Origin: Magnaporthiopsis rhizophila
Taxonomy: Eukaryota; Ascomycota; Sordariomycetes; Magnaporthales; Magnaporthaceae
NCBI GenBank assembly: GCA_003049465.1
Contig: PYSS01000022.1
Span: 62,001-126,000 of the forward strand
Reading direction: 5' to 3'
DNA length: 64,000 nucleotides
Below, piece after piece: positions 1 through 13,427 of this stretch. The stretch's first letter is position 1. Every line of letters begins with the position of its first letter. Made by a program: the position numbers and the translations under genes. The notes under the pieces were generated by a model that was given only the letters and a program-made list of their open reading frames with translations, was not told the origin of the DNA and searched no databases.

Positions 1-3000
1 ATGAGAAAAAAGTGGCCGAAAAAAAATTACTCCAATTATGCTAAAAAGGATTAATATTTATTTATACCGCCAAATTTTAGCAATTAGTTAATAAATTTAA
101 CTGGATAAAAAATATTAAAATATTTCAGTTTTATCAAAAATTAAAAAATAATATAAAAAATAAATTGGCCAAAAAAAAGCCCAAAAATTTTGTTAATTAT
201 ATTACCAAAAGCATTTATATTAATAATAAACTATATAAATAATACTTGGAAAAAAAGGTTTAATAACCCCAGCCAGCGCAATAAAATAACAAAACAAACC
301 AAAAAAAAGCCAAATAGCAATAATTTATTACGCATAGGATATATTTAAAACCCATAAATTTGTTTATAAAAACTATATACCCTTAGCAATAAAAAAAACC
401 GCACAGGAAACAAAAGCATATCAAATAGCAAAATGCCAAAAACGGAATATGCTTTAAATATAAATAATAGGGGCATATTAAAAAAAACTGTCCCCAAAAA
501 CAGCAATTAGCAATTATTTAATACATGAACCAAAAAAATAACCTATATCCAAAAATATTATTTAGCTAAATATATTATTTTAATAACGGATATTATATAT
601 ATAAATTGGATAAAAACGGATCAGGCTGGTACCTTTAATAAAGGCTGGCAGTTATCCAATAAATCGACAGGTCACAATTTTAAAAAAAAAAACCAAAAAT
701 TAGAAAAAAAAAAGTTCAAAAAAAACAGGGCAATTATATTGGTCTAATAAGGCACCAACAAATTTCGAAAATGAAAAGTTTGCCCGGAACCCCACCACGG
801 CACTATTGGAAAAATACAATGCATTTTGATAGGTTTTATTAATATTTAAAAGATTATTAACCCAAAAAAAAGTATCGGATATTTCGGTCAAAAATAAAAA
901 AGGAAACTTTAACCAAAAACTGCTTGGATAAATGCATTTAACCAAAAGGCGAAAAAATAAAAATTTCAAATTAAAAAAGTTTTAGGCATTTGCAAAAAAA
1001 ACCCCAAAAAGCATAAAAAATAGCACATAAATATAATAAGCAAAAAAAAATGTACATTATATTTAAGGATAAAAATAAAGCACCTTACCAAGGGATTTAT
1101 ACCTATATTTATAAAATATTAGCGTATTTATCGCTCGAAATATAGCCCAATAATCCGGAAAAACCCGGAAATCGCAAATTATACTGCAAGATGCCCGTAA
1201 TAAAAAATAATGATCGGTGCCTAAATTAGGGCCGAAATAATTAAACTGTTACTTATCACGGGAAAAATATGCACCAAACACAATATTAAAAAACGATCCA
1301 TTTTTATACCAGCAGAATTATATAATTAGTGGGAATTATAAAAATTTAACGGTAAATAGCCCGGGATATACAAAAATTTTTTGGGCAAAATGTTTATATT
1401 ATGCTTATAATAATTATTTGCCTAAAAAGCTAAAAAACGATTGGTTTTTAATAAAAAACAGCAAAAAACCTCGAGGCCTGCCAAAATAAAAATAGCAATT
1501 GCCCAAATAGCAAATTGTATTACGCAACCGTATTAAAAAAATAATAATATTTACCCCAGCACCCTATTACCCTATAATATATATAGCAAAATTATTGCTG
1601 CATTATATTTGTAAAAAACCAAAATATAAGCTTTATGCCAAAAAAAAGGCCAAAAATTAGCAAATTGGATAATTTTACCCCGGTTACCAGTACAAACCAA
1701 AAAATTAAAATATTTTACCGAAATAAGGGCTTGGTATAAACAAAAAAAAATAAATTAAAAAAATCCTAGCAAAAATTACGGCAAATTATTCATTTTATAT
1801 TAAAAAAATAATTAGGTGGCAAAAATAATAATTAATAGCAATAATCAATTATAAATTTAATAAAAATTATATTATATTAAAAACAATAATAAGGTATAAT
1901 ATACCAATATATCGGAAATAACAGCCATACAGTTTCGGAACCGTGAAAAAAAAACCAGTTATTTATAATAATAAAATAATCGATTCAAAAATAAAACAAT
2001 TCAGGTTCAAAATTGCAGGGAAAACCTGTAAAATTACCCTAAATATTATAAATATAAAAAAAAAAACCTAATTTTCGATTTCTTTTAATTCAAAAAATTT
2101 AATTCCTTAATAAATTGGGTTTTGGAAAAAATCCAATGGAAAAAATTATTATCGAAAAATAAAAAAACCCAATAATTATAAGCCCCGAATGATAAAAAAT
2201 AAAAGCTAAACAGGATTATTATAATAATAGCAAAATTTAACAATTAACCCTAGAAAATTGCACTAATAAAATTGCACTTATTAGGCAATATTAGCCTTAA
2301 TAGCAAAAAACCCCAAGGATAAAAGGCAAGTTATAAAAAAAAATATAATTAAAAACAAAAATCAGAGAACAAAAATAATAAAAAATCAAAATTAAAATTA
2401 TAATCTGCTTAATAAACAGGCATGCTAATGTTTAAAAAATATCCCTAAAAAATACCATAAATATTAAAAATTATTCCAGGAAAATTTGGAAATTATACTT
2501 TTAAAATACGGGCTGTTCGACCATAAAATTAAACTTAAATCAGGAATATAATTTAATTACCAAAAATTATACCGGTTAAACCCCAAATAACAAAAATTAT
2601 TGCAAAAGCAATTTGCAGAAAATTTATAAAAAGGCATTATCCGATTTTCGGATTTTCCAGTAAAATACGGAATTTTGTTCGTTCCAAAAAAAAATGGAAA
2701 AAAATGGATATATATTAATTATTATCCGCTAAATAAAGCTATAATAAAAGATTAATATTTTTTGCTTTTTATTAATAAATTATAAAACAGATTTGGCAAG
2801 GTTAAATGGTTTATAGCTTTGGATTTATGCAAAATATATAATTTATTAAGGATTAAAAAAAAAGATAAATAAAAAACCGCTTTCCGGATTTGGTTAGGAA
2901 TATATAAGTTATTAATAATAATTTTTGGGCTTATTAATGCGCCAGTCACCTTTTAAAAAATAATTAATTATATATTATAAAAGTGCTTAAATATTTGTGC

Positions 3001-6000
3001 ATTTGTTTATTTAAATAATATTTTGGTTTTTTCGGAAATATTAGAAAAATATAAAAAATATATGCATAAAGTTTTGCAAAAATTGCAAAATGCAAAATTT
3101 TTAATTAAACCCGAAAAATATATATGGCATATAAAGGAAATTATTTTTGTAAAATATATAATTATGCCGGGTTAAATACGGATAAAACCCAAAAAAGTAC
3201 AGGCTGTAAAAAAGTGGCCCAGATTAATCAATATTAAAAAAATACGAGGCTTTTTGGGTTTTTAAACTTTTACCGACGGTTTATCCGGAATTTTAGCAAA
3301 TTAGCCCTTTTATTTATAAATTTTACCAAAAATAATCACCAGTTTTATTAGGAAATATAAAAATAAAAGGCTTTTAATTTGCTAAAAAAAATTATAATAT
3401 AAAAACCAATATTAATTTTATCAAACCCAAATAAATTTTTCGAGGTTGAGATTAATATGTTAAATTTTGCAATCGGGGTATAATTTAATCAAAAAAATAA
3501 TAATAAAAGGTTATATTCCTGCATTTTTCTGTTGCATAAATTTAATAAACCAAAATTAAATTACCCGATTTATAATAAAAAATTTATAATTATTATTTAA
3601 ATATTAGAAAAATAAAGGATATACTTATACCAGGCAAATTATTAGGTTATAATTTATACGGATCACAAAAATTTTGCGCATTTTACTATTTGCCAAATGC
3701 TAAACAAATAATAAATCCGGTGAAATTAATTTTTCCAGGATTACGATTTACAGATCAAATACAAAAAAGGTTTGAAAAACGGACAAATAAATGCCCTGAG
3801 CCGCCGACCGGATTATAAAGATAAGGTACCGCCAGAAACACATACAGTTTTAGCACAAAAACTAAACAGATTTTTGGTTTTAGTATAACGGGTATTAGCA
3901 AAAATTATATTTTAAAAAAAATGGACCCCCGAAAAAATCCAATAAATTTATAGCCAAATAACTTATAATTACCAGGGAATAATCAAAACCTGGAAAAAAT
4001 TACAGCAGTATTACGGGTTTAAAAAAACCCGAGCTATAGTTCGGAAAATAATAAAAAAATGCAAAAATTGCGCTAAAAATAAAATTAGCAGGCATAAACC
4101 TTACGGATTGTTTTAATTTTTACCAGTATTTAGCAAAATATGGCAAAAAATTACGATGGATTTTGTGGTTAAATTTCCCAAATTAAAAAAACCCCTAACA
4201 AATATCCAATATAACAGTATTTTAATAATAATAAACAGGTTTACCAAATATATTTTGTTTTTATTTTATAAAAAAAGCAGCAATATTATAAAACTGGCAT
4301 ATATTTTTATTAAAAACGTGATATCGAAGCACAAAATGCCCAATAAATTAATTACGGATCGAAATAAACTATTTATAAGCAAATTTTGGAAAATTTTAAC
4401 GGCCAAACTCGGAGCAAAATATGCATTATTAATAATTTATTATTCCAAAACGGATGGATAAATAAAACGGATAAACCAAATTATAAAATAATATTTATAT
4501 TATTATATTAATTATAAACAAATTAACTGGGTATAATTATTTCTTATAGCTTAATTTGCTTATAATAGTTTAATATACGGAAATACGAAAATTACCCCGT
4601 TTTTTGCAAATTATAGGTTTATATTTATAATATATAAGGAATTTAAAACAAAAAGGAACATTTTAATAGCAGAAATACAGGTTACCAAGATAACCAAATT
4701 ACACAAATACCTGTAAAAAAAGCTCGAAAAGTTTCGGAAGCGCATATCCATCCAGGCAAATAAAAAAAGGCTCGAAAAACCGATTTTTAAAAAAGGGGAT
4801 AGCATTTATCTTTTGCGCCGCAATATTAAAACAAAATGGCCAAATAATAAGCTGGATTACAAAAAATTCGGACTGTTCAAAATTAAAAGGGCGATTTTGC
4901 CAGTTAATTATAAATTTTAACTATTGCTAACCATAAAAATCTACCCTATTTTTTACGTTTTTTTGCTAAAATTAGCATTGCCTGGTTTGGAAAGCACGGA
5001 GTTAATAAAAATCGATCCGGATTAAAAATGGGAAATTAAAAAGGTTTTTAATAATAAAATATATTATTATAAATAATAATATTTGGTTAAATGGGCAGGG
5101 TACAAATATAAGTATAATATATGGGAAAAAAAAACAAACCTTATAAATTGCCAGAAGGCTTTATAAAAATATTAGCAGGGGCAATTATAAAAAGGTTAGC
5201 AAATAAAAAAAAAAAAAAAAAAAAACTTAACCCGATAGCGCGCTGCTGTAATAGTAAAATATTATTATATTAAAAATTGCACTGAAAAATAAACCCATAA
5301 CTTTTTAATAAGGATCGAGGTGCGCTATTACTGTGCTATATAACCTGAGGAAATTATTAAAAGCTGTTAATTTATTTGGTTAAAAAAAAGTAAGCAGGTC
5401 AAAATCCGGATTAACCCCGAGCCTATCTTAATTAGGAGGTAAAAAAGGGAAATCGGGGGCCAGCAGGTTTGGAGGCGCGGCAGGGGCTTGTATAGCTGCT
5501 TTTTCGGCCTTCTTTTGCTCGACCCGCTCCAATTCTTTTATAATATTAATTTTACAACGGATTGCACGTATTTTTTTTTTAAACCACATTTTTTTTTGTT
5601 TTTGAAAATGTTTAACTTTTATATTGGCAAAATAATGCTTTTTTTAGCAGTTTTCAATTTGGATTTAAGTTTAAGGTGCTAATAATTAAATTTTTGGAGT
5701 TATTCCCAGGAAAAACCCAATATGTTGCACCAAAATCGCCCTTGGCGGATATATTTAATATAACAGAACGAGTTTCGAGGAGAAATTTTGCAGCAAGTGC
5801 GGTCCTGGGTTTTACAGGAAAAACAAAAAGGTATATTAAGGGGGTTTTTAAAAAAAACGGAAAAAAGTTTATTACGGCAAACCGAAAACAAAATAAGGGT
5901 TTTTTATTTCTGTACCCGACCAAATATTTTGTTAGAAAAAAAGGAATAAAAAATAATAAGGAAAAAAGGTATTTATTACTGATAAAAGGACAGGATTGCA

Positions 6001-6043
6001 GGGTTTTTAGCCAAAAGGATTTAGTTTAAAAAAGGAAATTTGG
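1..6043 (+). mobile_element. Element A: internal region of a RIP-degraded Ty3/gypsy chromovirus (5' end outside window)
   Basis: Remnant gag-pol reads left to right with stops in every frame. Visible in order: a gag zinc knuckle at 450..491 (C-F-K-Y...GHIKKNC, one Cys changed to Tyr), reverse transcriptase about 2650..3170 with the YxDD box now YLNN at 3008..3019, RNase H near 3440, integrase zinc finger residues CKNC near 4060, integrase core 4156..4560 and a chromodomain at 5090..5160 (LVKWAGY, then W-E). RT before integrase plus a terminal chromodomain defines a Ty3/gypsy chromovirus. Alignment with element D places the true 5' end roughly 980 bp left of the window. A polypurine tract (AAAAAAGGAAA) lies just before the 3' LTR at 6044. 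Coding capacity is destroyed by C-to-T and G-to-A changes. Confidence 0.9.
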
Positions 6044-6535
6044 TGTTACGATTATAGCTGGCAAAAGGCGGAAGGGCTGGGGCTAAACCCCTAGCGGAAT
6101 GCTTTTATCCCGTAATTATGCAAATTATGGGTCGAATAATTAAGGTTAGGAAAAAGTTACATAATTAGGCATTTATTTAAATACGGGTAATATGATTGAT
6201 ATATTTGTTATATAATGTAATAAATATAACAAATATAGCACGGTAATATATTTATTATATAATATAATAAATATAGCACGGTAATATATTCGTTATACAA
6301 TATAGCAAATATAATACGGATATAATAAGGAAAATTACGGGTATATAAAGAAAAATTCTTATTGTGCTAAATAATTTTTAACTAAGGCCTTGGCATTAAT
6401 CAATTTAAATTAGCTCCAAAATAATCCTTTAGGCAAGCAAAATACAGATAACTGTTTTACCAGACCCCCAGATCACGTGCAAGGCAACCTTGCACCCCAG
6501 TACTGCTCAACACCGCCCCTAGGTGCCCTACCCTA
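6044..6535 (+). repeat. 3' LTR of element A, left part (492 bp of 518)
   Basis: It starts TGTTACGATT after the polypurine tract and is cut at CCCTA (6531..6535), where element C is inserted. The remaining 26 bp resume at 21043 and end ATAACA. The joined length, 518 bp, equals the 3' LTR of D (517 bp), which supports the reconstruction. It holds a perfect 8-bp inverted repeat with a 3-nt loop at 6477..6495. Confidence 0.9.
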
Positions 6536-6705
6536 TGTTACGACCACAGCCGGCAGGGGGCAGAAGGGCTGGGGCCAACCCCCAGCAGGACGCCTTTACC
6601 CCGCAGTTATAAAGGCCAAAGGGCCGAATAACTAAAAACAGGCAAACAGGGAGTTATATAACTAGGCACTTATTTAAGCACAGGTAATATATCTGTGTTA
6701 CAACC
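6536..6705 (+). repeat. 5' LTR of element C, first part
   Basis: It begins TGTTACGACC directly after the duplicated CCCTA and retains a GC-rich head with the inverted repeat GCTGGGG/CCCCAGC-like pair. It stops at ATCTG (6701..6705), the target duplicated by insertion of B, and continues at 13914. Confidence 0.88.
6701..6705. repeat. Target-site duplication of B (ATCTG, left copy; right copy 13909..13913)
   Basis: ATCTG immediately precedes the TGTTAC start of B and immediately follows its GTAACA end. Five base pairs is the usual duplication size for Ty3/gypsy integrases. Confidence 0.92.
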
Positions 6706-7176
6706 ACAGCTGGCAGGGGACAGGAGGGCTGGGGCTAACCCCCAGCGGGACGCCTCTACCCCGCAGTCATGAAGGCCAGGGGCCAAATAACCAAAGCCAT
6801 GCTAACAAAAAAGGTCACGTGACCGCCAGGATCAGCAATAAGCATAATATGTCGGGGATAAACATATTACAGCTAACACCAGATTAATATATGCGATCGG
6901 TGCGATTACCACATATTACCCATAACAAATATAGCACAAATCTGGCATAAAAGGATCACGGATATATAAGGCAAAGGTTTCCCACTGTGTTAAATAATTT
7001 TTAACTAAGGCTTTAGCATTAATTAACCTAAATTAGCTCCAAAGCATTCTTTTAGGCAAGCAATTAAAATTTTTATTACCACCCCAGTTCCCAGCACAAA
7101 TAACCTTATAAAAACCATACTGCTCAGCACTTTTCCTAGCATATTTTACCCTAAAAGCAAAAAACCATTTGTAACA
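6706..7176 (+). repeat. 5' LTR of element B (471 bp)
   Basis: Starts TGTTACAACC and ends TTGTAACA. A TATA-like GATATATAAGG near 6960 is a plausible promoter, so transcription would start shortly after it. The first ~130 bp stay GC-rich while the rest is AT-rich. The downstream internal junction TTTTAACTGATCC is shared with C and D. Confidence 0.9.
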
Positions 7177-7227
7177 TTTTAACTGATCCTGTTCAGTATT
7201 TACCGAAAGTAACAAACAGTAGCAATT

Positions 7228-10200
7228 ATATCAATTGCAAGCAAAAAACCCGAGAGTATTACCATTGCTAGCAAAATATATAACAATCTTTCGACGGCCA
7301 TACAAACACTTATCGCGGAAATCGAAAAACTTAAAGAAGCTCAGGCCGAGCCCTATATTGCCGTTAAATTTTATAAATTCCCTTTACCTAACAAATATAA
7401 CGGGAAAAAAGGCAAAATTAAAACGTTTCTAACCAAATGCAAAGGGTACTTCCTGTTTTATCAAAACCATTTCCAGCAGGAAAAATAAAAAATTGCCTAT
7501 ACAGCCACGCGCCTGAATAGCAAAATTAAAAATTAATTCGAACTTATCTGGTCCAATTATTTAAAAAAGCATAATAAATCCAAAAAAAAAACCAAATTAA
7601 TATTTGCCAATTTCGAGAAATTCAATAAAAAAATTGCCAAAATTTTCGGATAAATCAACAAAAAACGGATAACCGAAAGAAAATTGTTTTAGCTCCGGTA
7701 AAAAAGCCCTGTATTAATTTATATTTCCGAATTCCAGCAACTGATTAATAAATTCGACTGGATAAAAAATACCAAAATAACCCAGCTTTACCAAAGGTTA
7801 AAGGATAATGTGAAAAACAAATTGTTCAAATAGGAATAACCTAAAAATTTTATCGATTATATTATTATGGCCATCTGTATTAGTAATAAACTGTACGAAT
7901 ATTGTTTTAAAAAAAAAGTTTAACAAACCAAACCAGTAGCGCAAAATAATAAAACCAACCAAAAAAAGGCAAAATAATAACAATTCACGGTTTATAGCAT
8001 ATACCCTAAACCTATGGATTTTAGCGCAGGAGCCATATACCAATATAAAAAATAAAAGCATATCAGGTTCAAGGATCCCAAAAACAGGAAATATTTTAAA
8101 TATGGAAAAAAAAAACACATTAAAAAAGATTATCCGCAAAAAAACCGATAAGCGGCTATCTTTTGCCAAAAAAGCACACCAAAAGGCCGTTAGCTTATAA
8201 CCCCAAATTTTCCCAAAACGATTAAACAAATAGCAAAAGGAAACCTGTGCCCCGAAATATTGTTTAATTAAACTTATTGTTTCGATAAAAACTGTATAAT
8301 TTATTATTCCGACAAAAATATTACAGGGTATTATTTTAAACAATAGTTTGCTATATTATAACAAATTGGCCAACCTTGGGATAATAACAAAAAATTTAAA
8401 AAATTAGCCCGGTGCAAAAATATATCAAACACCTCGGTTAACAATTTCGAAAAAAACTTAAACACAAATATAAAAATAAAACCGCCTGTGGGCCAAATAT
8501 ATTAGTTGCAAATCCAGAAAAAAAAACTAAACCTGATAAAATACTGGAAAACCACAAAAACGGACCCTAATAACAAAAAACCCAGCAGGGAACAATATAT
8601 AATTAATTTTAAAAAACTCCAGCAAAAATTCGATTAGCAATTAATCGATATAAAAAAATAATCCCCCATAATTAAAAAAAAAATACGGAAAATATATATT
8701 TTATTTAGGTTCCGGGAAATAAACTAATAATTTTGGGACTAACCCAAACCTATTAGTAGTTTAATATGCAAAAAACCGGCGCAAAATAATAAAAAAAAGC
8801 CCCTGGATTAGTTAAAAAATAACCAATCGGTTACCTATTATAGGGCATTACTCGAAAATATTTCGAACCTAAATTAACAGTTAGTATAGCCATATATATT
8901 AAACTACAAAAATATAAACCCCAATGCAAATTATTATAACAAGCTTTTTTGGGTTAAATACCTGTATAATAATTGCAGGTAATATATAGCCAAAAAATTA
9001 AAGCACAATTTTTTTCCACAAAAAAAGGGAAAAAAACCAGTACGGTACTTATAACAAAAATACCAGCTTCCGAAATAATGGATAACAAAAATAAGCTATA
9101 AAAATTTTGCAGCAACCTTTAAATTATCGCCAGCTTACCTTATAATATGCCTAATAAAAATCCTTTTATATTAAATGTGCAAAAAACCAAAATGCAAAAT
9201 ATATATGGAGAAAAAAGCAAAGGCCTGAACGAACAGGTTTGCCTGATTCGCAGGAACAGCCGGGGGCCGGAAAAAAGCACCCCAAGCAAAAAATTAAAAA
9301 ACTTATCCGAAAATAGGGCACGGATAAGACAATAACCAGTAAAATCCCTAACAATAATAATTACCGACCAGTATAAATATATCAGGATAACGATATACTG
9401 GAAAAAGCGAAAAATAAAAATTATAATCGATTATGAAGCCCAAAAAAATTATTTTTCGCTAAAAATAATAAAAAAATACGGTATTTTAATATATCAGAAA
9501 AAAAAACCATATAATTTTATAATGGTAAAATAAAAGCCAGTTACATTTAATAAAAGAAAAATTAACACTGAAATTAATTATTTTAAATTTTGATTTTTGG
9601 GAAAAACCTGCAAAATAACCCTGAATATTATAAATATAGGAAAAAAAAACCTGATTTTAGGTATTTTATAATTTAAAAAGTATAATCCCCTAATAAATTG
9701 GGTTACCGAATAAATTTAATAAAGAAAATTATTATTAATTAGCAGAAAAGCCCAATAGTTACGGGCCCCAAATAATAAAAATTGGATATCAAAAAAGATA
9801 GCCGCAATAGCAGCAGAATATGGCAATCAGCCCTGGCAAACCGCACCAACCGAAACGCTAATAAATACGGATACAAACAAACCCGATAAGCAGAGAATTA
9901 TTAAGGATGGATTTAAAAATGTTCCTAAAAAGTACCATAAATATTAAAAATTGTTCCAGAAAAATTTGGAAACGGTATTACCAAAATACGGACCGTTTGA
10001 TTACAAAATTAAGCTTAAACCAAAAGCATAACTTAAATACCAAAAATTATATCGATTAAACCTTTGGCAAAAAAAACTGTTACAAAAATAATTAAAGGAA
10101 AAAATCAGGAAGGGATTTACCAAACCTTCCGATTCCCCTATGGGATATAAAATTTTGTTTATTTTCAAAAAAAACGGAAAAAAACGGATATATATCGATT

Positions 10201-12700
10201 ATTATCCGTTAAATCAGAAAATAATAAAAGATTAGTATCCTTTACTTTTAATTAACGAATTTAAAAACAGGCTTAAAAAAAACCGGTGGTTTATAGCCCT
10301 AAATTTATACAAAATTTATAACCTGCTAAAAATTAAAAAAGGGGATAAATAAAAAACCGCTTTCCGAACCAAACTTGGAATTTTCGAATTATTAATAATA
10401 ACGTTCGGATTTACCAATGCACCAGCCACGTTCCAGCAAATAATTAATCACGTACTGCAAAAGTACCTTGATATTTTCGCCCTTACATATTTGAATAATA
10501 TCCTGATTTTTTTAAATATATTGGAAAAATACAAATAATATATATATAAAATATTATAAAAATTGCAGGATACAAAACTTTTGGTTAACCCGGATAAATA
10601 TATATGGCATTTTTTAAAGGTAATTTTCCTCAAATTTATTATTAAATAAGGGAAAATTTGGATAAAATTTAAAAAGGTACAGGCAATAAAAGATTGGCCT
10701 GTACCCACCATAATTAAAAAAATGCAAAATTTTCTGGGGTTCCTGAACTTTTACCGAAAATTTATCCAAAATTTTAACAAAAAGGCCATACCATTTACAA
10801 ATCTTACCAAAAATAATACCCAGTTTTATTGGAGAACACAAAAACAAATAACCTTTAATTTGCTAAAAAAAGCTATTATCCAAATACCGGTACTAGCAAT
10901 GCCAAACCCAAAAAAACCTTTTGAAATTAAAATCAATATATCGGATTTTGCTATCGAAAAACAACTGGAATAATAAAATAACCAAAAAAGGTTGCACTTT
11001 TGCACATTTTTTTCGCAAAAATTAAATGGACCAAAACTAAATTATCAAATCCACGATAAAAAGCTCCTTATTATTATTAAAATTTTGGAGGAATAAAAGG
11101 TATATTTGTGCAAAGCTAACCACCAAATTATGGTATACATTAATCATAAAAACCTGTTATAATTTACCATTAGCCAGGCACTAAATAAAAAATAAATCCA
11201 ATAAAGCCAGTTTTTTCAAAATTATAATTTTCAAATTAAGGTTAGAAAAGGGTTAAAAAACGGCCAAGCGGATATTTTAAACTATTAATTAAACCATTAG
11301 ATAAATACACCACCGGAAATATGCGCAATTTTGGCCAAAAAACTAAACGGATCCCTAATCCCGGCATAATGGGCATTGGCCAAAATAACCCAACAAAAAA
11401 GCTGAACCCCAAAAAAAATCCAACAAATTTATAGCCAAATGGCTAATGAATACCAGGGGATTACAAAAACCTGGAAAAAATTCCAATAATATTATGGATT
11501 TATAAAAACCCGCACCGAAATACAAAAAATAATTAAAAATTATAAAAGCTGTGCAAAAAACAAAACAAACAAATATAAACTTTATGGATTGCTTTAGCCC
11601 TTATTAGCATTTAGCAAAGCTTGGCAAAAAGTTACAGTGGATTTTGTTACAGGGCTATCCAAATTAAAAAAATCCTTTATAAATGTTCAGTATAACAATA
11701 TTATAATAATAATCGACCGATTTACCAAATATGCCATATATTTACCGTTTAAGAAAAATACAAAAATTATAAAGCTAATTTATATTTTTATCCGAAATAT
11801 AATTGCAAAATACGGAACGCTAAAATGTATAATTACGGACCGAAATAAGCTGTTTAATAGCAAATTTTGGAGGCAGCTTATTGCCAGTTTAGGCGCAAAA
11901 CATACCTTTTTTACAGCTTATTATTCGCAAATGGATAAGCAAACGGAACGAATAAACCAAATCATAAAATAATATTTACGTTATTTTGTTAATTACAAAT
12001 AAAATAATTGGGTATAATTATTCCTTATAGTTTAGTTTGCATATAACAGTTTAATATACAAAAATATGGGGATTATATTGTTTTATACAAATTACGGGTT
12101 TATATTTACGGTATACAAAAAGCCCAAAGCAGGCCCATATATTTTAATAGCAGAAATACAGGTAAAAAAATTTACCAAATTGCACAAAAACCTCCAGGCA
12201 AAATTAAAGGAATTGCAGCAATATATATTTATACAGGCCAATAAAAAAAAAATCAAAAAACCAACCTTTAAAAAGGGGAATAATATTTATTTTTTTTGAT
12301 ATAATATTAAAATAAAACGATTAAGTAATAAGCTAAACCACAAAAAATTGGGACCGTTTAAAATTTTAAGGAAAATTTTTGATATTAATTACAAATTTTA
12401 ATTATTATTAACCATGCATAATTATCCGGTTTTTTATATTAATTTGTTTAAATCAGCACCACCAGGGTTTAAAAATAACAAATTAATAAAAATTGACCCA
12501 AAACAAAAGTATAAAATCGAAAAAATTTTGGACAAAAATATTATTAACAAAACCAAATATTATTTGGTTAAATAGGCAGGGTACGGAATTAAAAAAAATA
12601 TTTGGAAAAAAAAAATAAACCTAAAAAATGCGCCAAAAGCTTTCGAAAAATACCAGCGGAAAGTTTTTGGAAAGGAATTAATACCAGTACCAAAATTCGG
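7228..12700 (+). pseudogene. Degenerate gag-pol of element B
   Basis: The gag start codon appears mutated (ATA at 7228, where D has ATG at 23870). The gag core is followed by a zinc knuckle at 8092..8133 in which all three Cys are Tyr and only the His survives. Reverse transcriptase spans about 10130..10560, with YLNN in place of the catalytic YxDD at 10488..10499. An RT/RNase H fragment is open at 10722..10973, an integrase core fragment at 11637..11972 (retaining ITDRNKLF and the region before TER-INQ), and an integrase C-terminal fragment at 12066..12299. A chromodomain lies near 12556..12630 with its Trp codon changed to a stop. Such a product could not work. The proteins would make virus-like particles, copy element RNA and integrate it. 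Confidence 0.9.
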
Positions 12701-13427
12701 ATTTCGGCTCGGAATACCGGTACCAAAATAATTTACCTGGTTAAAGCAAAGCTAATAAATTAAAATTAGGATTGGCCCCGTGATCGGCCTAATTTGGAAA
12801 TAACGGAGGAAAATCGGGGACCAGCAGGTTTGAAAGTGCGGCAGGGGCCTGTGCAGCCGCCTTTCCGGCCTCCTTTTGTTTAATCCGCTCCAGCTTTTTA
12901 ATACTGTCAATTTTACAACGCACAACACGCATTATCCGTTTAAACCACAAATCCTTTTAAATATACAGCCGCAAAACACGATTATTTTTAGCACGCATTA
13001 ATTTTTCAGCTTATTAACGGAATTTTTCGGCCGCCGCAAGCTTAATATTAAGCCTGAAATATTGCTTAGCAATTTTTTGCAACTGACTGGAAAAAATTCC
13101 TAGAATGTTGCACCGGGCGCGCCCCAAACAAATATATTCAGCGCAACAAGAAAAATCTTTCGGAAATACCTGGCAAAAAAAAAGGCCGATAGCCTTATAA
13201 ACAAAACAAAAAGGTATTATAAAAAAAGATTAAAAAATAAAAAAAAAAAGGATATTCCAACAAATTATCGAACGAACGTTAAAAAGCTTTTGTTTCTGCA
13301 CCCGACCAAATATTTTGTTAAAAAAAAGGGAACAAAAAATGGTAAGAAAAAAAAGTATTTATCACTGACAAAAGAACGGGACTGCAAATTTTGGCCAAAG
13401 GGATTTGGTTTAAAAAGAGAAATCTGA

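Noticed and set aside
5654..5923. Antisense 89-codon frame in the tail of A (and 29925..30230 in D)
   Set aside because: It overlaps an equally long plus-strand frame (5676..6029). Both are conserved only because the DNA is, and neither looks clearly protein-like.
6818..6840. CAGGATCAG in the B LTR as a self-priming sequence complementary to the post-LTR CTGATCCTG
   Set aside because: The nine-base match lies upstream of the TATA-like box, so it would not be at the RNA 5' end as Tf1-type self-priming needs, and it was not found in the A/D LTRs.
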